Below are positions 6,253-11,988 of a stretch of 11,988 nt of DNA, in pieces. Made by a program: the position numbers and the translations under genes. Below the pieces are notes generated by a model, which saw only the letters and a list, made by a program, of their open reading frames with translations, had not been told where the DNA came from and searched no databases. The stretch is from an uncultured Cellvibrio sp. (GTDB lineage Bacteria > Pseudomonadota > Gammaproteobacteria > Pseudomonadales > Cellvibrionaceae): the NCBI GenBank assembly GCA_946482345.1, contig CAMLRJ010000050.1:1-11988 (forward strand), in the 5' to 3' direction. How positions within the stretch are numbered: the first letter of the stretch is position 1; every line of letters starts with the position of its first letter.

Positions 6253-7086
6253 TTATCTGTCACTGGTGCGCAATGTGATAATTCGCCTGCTGCCACTTTG
6301 CAATTCATCCATCGCCCAACGGTATCTTGGAACACTATTAAACAGCTCATCAAAACTTCCATCTTCTATGGCAATCTTCAATCCTTCTTCTATACGAGTG
6401 GCCAGTGCTTGATTGGTTTTATTCACAAAAAAATAGAATTCACTGTTGTAGTGAAGCAATAAATCTTTTTCTATCGACAATTTTAATTCCGGGTAAAAAC
6501 TGACTTCCGTTTGCACCTGATAAAGACCGCGGGAAAAATAGTCGTAGCGTTTTGCCGCCAGCATTTTAAAAAGCTTTCCATAACCCACGGCATACACCTG
6601 CGGCAGGTTATTTAATTTCATAACCGACGCATCAACCCATTGCGGATTCATACCGCCCGTGAATTTTTGAAAATCTTTTAATGATTGAACTTTTGAAAAT
6701 TTTGCCTGATCTTCACCGCGAATAATGAGCACTCGATAATTACCCAACTCTTTTAACAGGGAAATCTTTATCGGCAGCAATTCCTGTTCAAATTCAGGTG
6801 ATGTTGCTGACCAGATAACATCGAGTTGATTTTTTTCCAGCCCTTTTCGCAAACGTTTGTCCGCAGTCCAATTGATTGCTTCCCTTAATTCACCAGGACC
6901 ATAAAGCGATTCAGTTTTACTTAAGGCCAAACGCAACAATTGAGAAAAATAATAATCCTCATGATTAATATCGTAAGAGGCTATTTTAGGAATGACGACA
7001 GGGCTCACAGGCATATTCGACGCAACAACACGGGTACTGGCGAGAATTACCCACAGTGCCAACACCAACAACCTGTAATAACGCAT
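6253..7086 (-). CDS. Periplasmic solute-binding-like protein (family 3), orphan
   Basis: A 277-residue secreted protein. The N-terminal signal sequence (hydrophobic LLVLALWVILAS, likely cleavage near VVAS) precedes a fold resembling periplasmic amino-acid-binding proteins (SBP_bac_3). Visible features are the strand PVVIPKIASYD, a helix with LRLALSKTESLYG, the GLEKNQLDVIWSATSPEFE segment that matches the family's low-affinity lobe pattern, and the terminal EEGLKIAIEDGSFDELFNS helix. No ABC permease or ATPase is adjacent, so transport is not shown. Family 3 proteins are also used as sensor domains, and a solitary role in signalling or envelope function is possible. The start is uncertain. ATG 7086 has GAG 8 nt upstream; ATG 7092 and GTG 7095 are alternatives that lack a spaced Shine-Dalgarno sequence. 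It lies just after the pnp terminator, and no confident promoter is visible. Confidence 0.75.
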   Translation of the reverse strand: MRYYRLLVLALWVILASTRVVASNMPVSPVVIPKIASYDINHEDYYFSQLLRLALSKTESLYGPGELREAINWTADKRLRKGLEKNQLDVIWSATSPEFEQELLPIKISLLKELGNYRVLIIRGEDQAKFSKVQSLKDFQKFTGGMNPQWVDASVMKLNNLPQVYAVGYGKLFKMLAAKRYDYFSRGLYQVQTEVSFYPELKLSIEKDLLLHYNSEFYFFVNKTNQALATRIEEGLKIAIEDGSFDELFNSVPRYRWAMDELQSGSRRIITLRTSDR

Positions 7087-7124
7087 ATTCATCACTCAAT
7101 AGCCCGTATCTGTTTATTTAAGCC

Positions 7125-7152
7125 AAAAAAAAGCCCGCTGAATAGCGGGCTT
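7125..7152 (-). terminator. Intrinsic terminator of pnp
   Basis: A 9-bp stem (AAGCCCGCT / AGCGGGCTT) with a 4-nt loop is followed on the minus strand by a run of eight T, with no mismatches. It begins 20 nt beyond the pnp stop. Confidence 0.93.
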
Positions 7153-7171
7153 TACATAATCAACCTGTTAT

Positions 7172-9307
7172 TTACTCTTCGATCACAGTTTCAACAGCTT
7201 TGTTTGCTGACTCTGGATTCGCATCGGCAACCGCTTCTTTAATTGACAACTTGATGCGTCCGCGTTGGTCGATATCAAGGCACTTGACCTTAACCACTTG
7301 GCCTTCTTTCAGATAATCGCTGACATTGGCAACACGCTCGTCAGAAATTTGTGAAATATGCACAAGGCCATCTTTGCCTGGAAGGAAGTTTACAAATGCA
7401 CCGAAATCAACGATACGCACAACGGTACCTTCGTAAATTGCACCCACTTCTGCTTCAGCCACAATACTTTGCACACGCAACAATGCTGCTTGCAAAGATT
7501 CATTGTCGTTCGCATAAATTTTCACTGTACCGCTGTCATCAATATCAATGGATGAATTGGTTTCCTCGGTAATAGCACGAATAGTCGCACCACCTTTACC
7601 AATGATGTCGCGAATTTTATCGGGATGAATTTTGATGGTTTCGAAACGTGGTGCATTATCACTGACCACATTACGTGAGGTGCCCAATACTTTATTCATT
7701 TCACCGAGAATATGCAGACGCGCAGCCAATGCTTGCTCCAACGCGATTTCCATAATTTCTTCAGTGATGCCTTCAATTTTGATATCCATTTGCAGCGCAG
7801 TAACACCGCTTGTGGTACCGGCCACTTTGAAATCCATATCGCCGAGATGATCTTCATCACCCAGTATGTCGGTGAGCACAGCAAATTGTTCGCCTTCTTT
7901 TACCAGACCCATGGCAATACCGGCAACTGGCGCTTTCAAAGGAACACCGGCATCCATCAATGCCAAGGATGAACCACACACAGAGGCCATAGAACTTGAA
8001 CCGTTGGATTCGGTAATTTCACTGACCACACGCAAGGTGTAAGGGAAATCCGCTTCAGCAGGCAACACAGCTTGTACACCGCGTTTTGCCAAACGACCAT
8101 GACCGATTTCACGACGACCGGTTGAACCCATGCGGCCACACTCGCCTACAGAGAAAGGCGGGAAGTTGTAGTGCAGCATGAAAGATTCTTTTTTCTCGCC
8201 TTCGAGGAAATCAATGACTTGTACATCGCGAGCATTACCCAAGGTTGCAACAACCAGGGCTTGAGTTTCGCCGCGAGTAAATAATGCAGAACCGTGTGCT
8301 TTACCTAAAACGCCTACCTCTACACGAATCGGACGAACAGTTTTATTGTCGCGACCATCAATGCGTGGCTCTTTCGCTACAATGCGTGAACGCACCAAAC
8401 GGTATTCATAATTACCAAATTCTGCTTTGACATCGTCAGCAGAAAAACCTGTAGCTTCAGTGGCCAATTCAGCAACAGCCTGACTGCGCAATTCGCTCAA
8501 ACGATTGTAACGCTCGGCTTTATCGGTAATACGATAAGCATCGCCAATACCCTGACCAGAGAAATTCGCAACAGCTTCTTTCAGTGCAGTATTAACCGGA
8601 GCTGGTTGCCAATCCCAACGTGGTTTGCCCGCATCACGAGCCAAATCAGCACAAGCTTGAACGACGGCTTGCATTTCTTGGTGACCAAACAATACTGCGC
8701 CCAACATAATGTCTTCCGGCAATTCTTTTGCTTCGGATTCCACCATCAACACAGCGTCTTTGGTACCTGCAACCACCATGTCCAATTCCGATGTTGCCAG
8801 CTCTTCATAACTTGGATTCAGGATATAACCCGTGTCCGCCGTGTAGCCAACCCGTGCGCCACCGATTGGACCATTAAATGGAATACCGGAAATGGCCAAT
8901 GCCGCTGAAGTACCAATCATGGCAACAATATCGGGATCGTATTTTTTGTCGGTAGAGACAACGGTACAAATCACTTGTACTTCGTTTAAAAAACCTTCGG
9001 GGAATAATGGACGGATAGGACGATCAATTAAACGTGAAGTTAAAGTTTCTTTTTCGGATGGACGACCTTCGCGTTTGAAATAACCACCGGGGATACGACC
9101 GGCAGCATAGGATTTTTCCTGATAATGCACAGATAACGGGAAGAAGTCCTGACCGGGTGATGCCTCTTTTGCACCAACAACTGTACAGAGTACAGAGACT
9201 TCGCCCATAGTGGCTAACACAGCACCTGTTGCTTGACGTGCTATGCGGCCGGTTTCCAAAGTAACGGTTTGATTGCCGTACTGAAATTTTTTGATAATCG
9301 GATTCAC
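7172..9307 (-). CDS. pnp: Polyribonucleotide nucleotidyltransferase (PNPase)
   Basis: A 711-residue PNPase, the same length as the E. coli enzyme. It degrades RNA 3' to 5' by phosphorolysis, forms a trimer, and joins the RNA degradosome in many gammaproteobacteria. The first RNase PH-like domain carries [20 protein letters not shown] and DRPIRPLFP. The second has the FFRD-equivalent region, [15 protein letters not shown] and the catalytic [17 protein letters not shown]. The KH domain is about 554-621, with GKGG at 570-573. The S1 domain is about 622-690 ([26 protein letters not shown]). An acidic tail ([13 protein letters not shown]) ends the protein. The start is GTG 9307, with AAGGA 7 nt upstream. 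It sits last in the operon behind rpsO and has its own terminator. The 5' leader may carry structures for post-transcriptional control. Confidence 0.98.
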   Translation of the reverse strand: MNPIIKKFQYGNQTVTLETGRIARQATGAVLATMGEVSVLCTVVGAKEASPGQDFFPLSVHYQEKSYAAGRIPGGYFKREGRPSEKETLTSRLIDRPIRPLFPEGFLNEVQVICTVVSTDKKYDPDIVAMIGTSAALAISGIPFNGPIGGARVGYTADTGYILNPSYEELATSELDMVVAGTKDAVLMVESEAKELPEDIMLGAVLFGHQEMQAVVQACADLARDAGKPRWDWQPAPVNTALKEAVANFSGQGIGDAYRITDKAERYNRLSELRSQAVAELATEATGFSADDVKAEFGNYEYRLVRSRIVAKEPRIDGRDNKTVRPIRVEVGVLGKAHGSALFTRGETQALVVATLGNARDVQVIDFLEGEKKESFMLHYNFPPFSVGECGRMGSTGRREIGHGRLAKRGVQAVLPAEADFPYTLRVVSEITESNGSSSMASVCGSSLALMDAGVPLKAPVAGIAMGLVKEGEQFAVLTDILGDEDHLGDMDFKVAGTTSGVTALQMDIKIEGITEEIMEIALEQALAARLHILGEMNKVLGTSRNVVSDNAPRFETIKIHPDKIRDIIGKGGATIRAITEETNSSIDIDDSGTVKIYANDNESLQAALLRVQSIVAEAEVGAIYEGTVVRIVDFGAFVNFLPGKDGLVHISQISDERVANVSDYLKEGQVVKVKCLDIDQRGRIKLSIKEAVADANPESANKAVETVIEE

Positions 9308-9360
9308 TCTTTTATCCTTTCTTGTTCAATTAAATTAAAAATAAAATCATTTTTTGATCT

Positions 9361-9431
9361 AGTCATCCCTGCGAAGGCAGGGATCCATTTACTGATAAAA
9401 CTTCTGGATTCCTGCCTTCGCAGGAATGACT
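9361..9431. repeat. Nested palindromic repeat element in the pnp leader region
   Basis: Two inverted 27-bp arms (9361-9387 and 9405-9431) flank a 17-nt AT-rich loop. Each arm itself contains a self-complementary core of 8-bp stems around a 4-nt loop (ATCCCTGC-GAAG-GCAGGGAT and ATTCCTGC-CTTC-GCAGGAAT). The arms match at 25 of 27 positions. The core pattern ATTCC-N10-GGAAT resembles dRS3-type repeats of Neisseria and other dispersed proteobacterial repeats. No coding potential is visible. It may be an intergenic repeat of the REP/MITE type. Confidence 0.85.
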
Positions 9432-9439
9432 GTAATTTA

Positions 9440-9475
9440 TTTTGAGAAATATTGATTTACACAATCATCTCAAAA
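9440..9475 (-). promoter_or_regulatory. Bulged hairpin in the pnp leader
   Basis: TTTTGAGA at 9440-9447 pairs exactly with TCTCAAAA at 9468-9475. Inside, TGATT (9453-9457) pairs with AATCA (9463-9467) around a 5-nt loop, and a 5-nt bulge lies on one side. Together this is a 13-bp stem in the RNA between the rpsO terminator and the pnp start. It may be a processing or autoregulation structure of the kind cut by RNase III in E. coli pnp, though no sequence homology to that site is claimed. Confidence 0.45.
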
Positions 9476-9480
9476 ATAAA

Positions 9481-9518
9481 ATTCTAAAAAATAAAACTGC
9501 CCGCCGAAGCGGGCAGTT
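9481..9518 (-). terminator. Intrinsic terminator of rpsO (UUCG loop)
   Basis: A perfect 10-bp stem (AACTGCCCGC / GCGGGCAGTT) closes a TTCG tetraloop on the minus strand and is followed by TTTATTTTTT. It begins 7 nt beyond the rpsO stop. As in other gammaproteobacteria, partial read-through into pnp is plausible. Confidence 0.94.
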
Positions 9519-9525
9519 ACAACAC

Positions 9526-9795
9526 TTAACGACGCAGACCGAGTTTTTGAATCAACGCAGTATAACGATCGCTATTTTTGGCCTTCAGGTAGTCCAACAA
9601 TTTGCGACGTGAGTTAACCATACGGATTAAGCCACGACGTGAATGGTGATCTGCCTTGTGTGCAGCAAAATGGTCTTGCAACTTGTTGATGTTGATAGTC
9701 AACAAAGCCACTTGTACTTCCGGTGAGCCGGTATCGCCCTGGGCTTGTTGGTATTCTTTAACAATAGCTGCTTTTTCTTGAGCACTCAGTGCCAT
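9526..9795 (-). CDS. rpsO: 30S ribosomal protein S15
   Basis: An 89-residue S15 of standard length. It binds the 16S rRNA central domain early in 30S assembly. Motifs characteristic of the family are [15 protein letters not shown], the [21 protein letters not shown] stretch that contacts the rRNA, and the terminal [15 protein letters not shown] 9795 has an AGAGGAAA Shine-Dalgarno sequence well placed upstream. It lies 134 bp after truB and 218 bp before pnp. The 134-bp gap probably carries its own promoter, and in E. coli the S15 message folds into an autoregulatory pseudoknot; whether that fold exists here was not established. Confidence 0.98.
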   Translation of the reverse strand: MALSAQEKAAIVKEYQQAQGDTGSPEVQVALLTININKLQDHFAAHKADHHSRRGLIRMVNSRRKLLDYLKAKNSDRYTALIQKLGLRR

Positions 9796-9843
9796 GATAG
9801 TTTCCTCTTAATGTGCCAACTGATTACAGCCCGCCCGTGCACA

Positions 9844-9873
9844 TTTACAGGTGGGTTGTGATGAAAGACGCAA
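9844..9873 (-). promoter_or_regulatory. Candidate rpsO promoter
   Basis: On the minus strand TTGCGT (9873-9868) and TGTAAA (9849-9844) are separated by 18 nt. Both hexamers are modest matches to sigma-70 elements. It lies in the truB-rpsO gap, where an internal promoter is expected from the E. coli operon. Confidence 0.35.
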
Positions 9874-9929
9874 GCATCCCCATCGGTGTTTTACCCCTGA
9901 TCAACAGAGATAAATTCTGAACCAACCCA

Positions 9930-10883
9930 TTACACAGGGTTGGCAATAATTCGTTTTGGTGCGACTCGCCCGTCATCCGTAATTTCACCCAATCCTAAAA
10001 AGCGTCGCGCAGATTGATCGGTTTCTGCACAAAAGACGCGCACAATATCACCTTGATCAGCAATACGGTAGACCTGCACATCCATTACCGGGTTACCCTG
10101 GCGAAAGTAGTAAGCCGAATCTGGCAGCAATTCCAACGCAGGCAAACTGGCAACGGGGGAATCCGCCGGTTTCAAGATGAGATCCAGAGCTTCATACCCA
10201 CCGGTTTCGAACAGCTGTTGCAACTCATCCAGACCAATACTGTCTGCTTCAACAAAAGCACCTGACGCAATTCGGTGCAACCTGCGCACATGACCACCAC
10301 AACCCAGTAATTGCCCCAGATCATGAGCTAATGAGCGAATATAAGTCCCTTTGGAGCAACGCACTTCCAGATCCACTTCGGCTTCAACGCCCGGCCGAAA
10401 ATCCAACAACGTCAACTCAATAATTTCAACCTGACGCGCTTCGCGTTCAATTTCAACACCTTGTCGAGCCAATTTATAAAGTGGCTGTCCATCGCGTTTA
10501 AGCGCGGAATACATAGGTGGAACCTGTTGGATCACACCCCGAAAACTATTCAACGCTTGTTCAACTTTTTCACGGGTCACAAGTTCAGCCGATTGCTGTT
10601 CGATAACATCACCTTCAGCGTCGCAGGTATCGGTGACTACTCCCAAACACACTGTGGTGCGATAAGCTTTGTCAGCATCCAGCAAAAACTGCGAAAACTT
10701 GGTGGCCTCACCAAAACACAGAGGCAAAACGCCGGTTGCCATAGGATCAAGGCTGCCGGTGTGCCCGGCTTTTTCGACAAAAAATAATCGTTTGGCACGC
10801 TGCAAAGCTTGATTGGACGTCATGCCGGCAGGTTTATTCAACAACAACACGCCGTCCACCGGACGGCCTTTTCTTTTACGCAT
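9930..10883 (-). CDS. truB: tRNA pseudouridine-55 synthase TruB
   Basis: A 317-residue TruB, which makes pseudouridine 55 in the T loop of nearly all tRNAs. It opens with DGVLLLNKPAGMTSNQAL and the GHTGSLDPMATGVLPLCFGEATKF motif, in which Asp46 is the catalytic aspartate. PMYSALKRDGQPLYKLARQG and VRCSKGTYIRSLAHDLG are further family motifs. The C-terminal region (about 245-317) is the TruB RNA-binding extension and ends in RRFLGLGEITDDGRVAPKRI. ATG 10883 starts 2 nt after the rbfA TAA, with AGG 7 nt upstream, so it is translationally coupled to rbfA. Length and start agree with homologues. Confidence 0.98.
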   Translation of the reverse strand: MRKRKGRPVDGVLLLNKPAGMTSNQALQRAKRLFFVEKAGHTGSLDPMATGVLPLCFGEATKFSQFLLDADKAYRTTVCLGVVTDTCDAEGDVIEQQSAELVTREKVEQALNSFRGVIQQVPPMYSALKRDGQPLYKLARQGVEIEREARQVEIIELTLLDFRPGVEAEVDLEVRCSKGTYIRSLAHDLGQLLGCGGHVRRLHRIASGAFVEADSIGLDELQQLFETGGYEALDLILKPADSPVASLPALELLPDSAYYFRQGNPVMDVQVYRIADQGDIVRVFCAETDQSARRFLGLGEITDDGRVAPKRIIANPV

Positions 10884-10885
10884 GA

Positions 10886-11284
10886 TTAAACCTGTGAATC
10901 AGGCGAAGTGTCATCTTGTTGATGACGCTTATCTTCTGCCAATGCACGATCAATCAACGAGGATATTTCCTGCCCGCGAATCGCCGTTTTATCGTAGAAA
11001 AACTGCAGTTTCGGCACACTGCGCATGTCCATTTCCTTGGCAACAAACCCTCGTAAAAACCCACTGGCCTTGTTCAATATATTGACTGCTTGCAAACTTT
11101 TGGCTTCATCGTCACCCACAAAAGTCACGTAGACTTTTGCGTAAGACATATCGCGCGATACAACCACCTGATTAATATTGATCATACCTACACGGGGGTC
11201 GCGGATCTCCTGGGGAATAACTTGCCCCAGGAGCCGCTGAATCGCATCGGAAACACGGTCTGAACGGAAAAACTCTCTAGGCAT
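10886..11284 (-). CDS. rbfA: 30S ribosome-binding factor RbfA
   Basis: A 132-residue RbfA, a single KH-like domain protein that binds immature 30S subunits near the 16S 5' helix and supports late maturation and cold adaptation. It begins with MPREFFRSDRVSDAIQRLL and has QEIRDPRVGM, VSRDMSYAKVYVTF, LNKASGFLRGFVAKEMDMRSVPKLQFFYD. The last 20 residues are charged and disordered-looking (DKRHQQDDTSPDSQV), a common variable tail. ATG 11284 is preceded by GAGG at 10 nt. The gap from infB is 21 nt and to truB 2 nt, so the genes share a message. Confidence 0.97.
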   Translation of the reverse strand: MPREFFRSDRVSDAIQRLLGQVIPQEIRDPRVGMININQVVVSRDMSYAKVYVTFVGDDEAKSLQAVNILNKASGFLRGFVAKEMDMRSVPKLQFFYDKTAIRGQEISSLIDRALAEDKRHQQDDTSPDSQV

Positions 11285-11305
11285 GCGCCTGATACCTCAT
11301 AAGGA

Positions 11306-11988
11306 TTAAAGCGAACGAGCCACTTCTTTGATTTCAAAGACTTCGATCTGATCGCCTATCTTCACGTCGTAGTTCTTCACACCAATACCGCAGTCAAAAC
11401 CGTTGCGAACCTCGGACACGTCATCTTTGAAACGACGCAAGGATTCCAATTCACCGGTAAATATCACCACATTGTCGCGCAGTACACGAATGGGCTTATT
11501 GCGATGAACCGTTCCATCTATCACCATACAACCGGCCACCTGACCAAACTTAGGTGAATTAAACACTTCGCGCACTTCTGCAGTACCCAGAATATTTTCA
11601 ACGCGCTCAGGATCCAACATGCCGCTTAACGCAGCTTTGATTTCATCCAACAGGTTGTAAATGATGCTGTAATAACGGATATCAACACCTTCCGCCTCGG
11701 ATAAGCGGCGGGTAGCCGAATCTGCACGCACATTAAAGCCGAGAATAATCGCGCCGCTGGTCAATGCCAGATTCACATCGTTTTCGGTAATACCGCCAAT
11801 GCCAGCAGAGATCACATTAACCTGCACTTCATCGTTACCTATATCAGCCAATGATGCTTGTATAGCTTCCAATGAACCGCGTACATCTGCTTTCACAACG
11901 ACACTGAGAATTTTCTTCTCACCAGTTTCGATGTGGGCAAACATATTTTCCAATTTCGCTGCCTGGAATCGTGCCAGTTTTTCTTTGC
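11306..11988 (-). CDS. infB: Translation initiation factor IF-2, C-terminal part
   Basis: About 227 residues of the C-terminal part of IF-2. The GTPase domain lies beyond the right edge. The first visible residues ([17 protein letters not shown]) match the conserved KLENMF stretch that precedes the C1 domain. [14 protein letters not shown] is the C1 motif. The C2 domain that binds the formyl-Met end of the initiator tRNA covers the last half ([59 protein letters not shown]). It uses a normal stop and is followed by rbfA 21 nt on. A start called at the TTG at 11953 would be an internal codon, since homology continues upstream of it. The remainder of the operon (nusA, rimP) is expected to the right. 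Confidence 0.97.
   Translation of the reverse strand, partial: KEKLARFQAAKLENMFAHIETGEKKILSVVVKADVRGSLEAIQASLADIGNDEVQVNVISAGIGGITENDVNLALTSGAIILGFNVRADSATRRLSEAEGVDIRYYSIIYNLLDEIKAALSGMLDPERVENILGTAEVREVFNSPKFGQVAGCMVIDGTVHRNKPIRVLRDNVVIFTGELESLRRFKDDVSEVRNGFDCGIGVKNYDVKIGDQIEVFEIKEVARSL

Noticed and set aside
7632..7972. Plus-strand frames inside pnp
   Set aside because: They are opposite to a fully conserved pnp and show no domain pattern or ribosome binding site. They are shadows of the coding strand.
11306..11953. A separate gene starting at TTG 11953
   Set aside because: The frame and IF-2 homology continue to the window edge. The TTG encodes the leucine of the conserved KLENMF motif.

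Overview
The window reads as chromosomal DNA of a gammaproteobacterium. The infB-rbfA-truB-rpsO-pnp order, the smpB gene divergent from ratA-rnfH, and the family-level look of the proteins all fit. My best guess is a Cellvibrio- or Saccharophagus-like lineage of moderate G+C, but that is an impression from protein style and not a test. All genes except smpB lie on the minus strand. I found no phage, IS, CRISPR, tRNA or rRNA.

Layout from the right edge, in the direction of minus-strand transcription. The C-terminal third of infB (11988-11306, its start lies outside the window), rbfA, truB, rpsO and pnp form the classical translation and RNA-decay operon. rpsO ends in a strong intrinsic terminator with a UUCG loop. 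The 218-bp rpsO-pnp gap also carries a 71-bp nested palindromic repeat and a bulged hairpin in what would be the pnp leader. pnp ends in a second strong terminator. A stand-alone periplasmic solute-binding-like gene (7086-6253) follows.

Next is a compact signalling operon: two tandem small exported PepSY-domain proteins, an OmpR-family (QseB/PmrA-like) response regulator and a membrane histidine kinase. The two proteins look like products of a duplication. The genes are tightly packed, with a 15-nt gap, a TAATG overlap and a 5-nt gap with a TTG start. In front of the first PepSY gene sits an ATTAAG-N5-CTTAAT site placed 10 nt upstream of a -10-like hexamer, as expected for an autoregulated QseB/PmrA-type promoter.

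The kinase gene converges on smpB (plus strand), the trans-translation factor. smpB has a clear TATAAT box that fixes its start downstream of an over-long reading frame. Between smpB and the divergent ratA lie a MITE-like long inverted repeat and a perfect 22-bp palindrome. ratA and rnfH are translationally coupled. At the left edge is a 630-residue N-terminal part of a transmembrane sensor (Cache-like periplasmic domain, PAS, GAF), whose output domain lies outside the window.

The genes are mostly conserved housekeeping. The parts worth a second look are the repeats around pnp and smpB, the predicted pnp leader structure, and the PepSY two-component module with its operator. I see no convincing evidence of an entirely new system.
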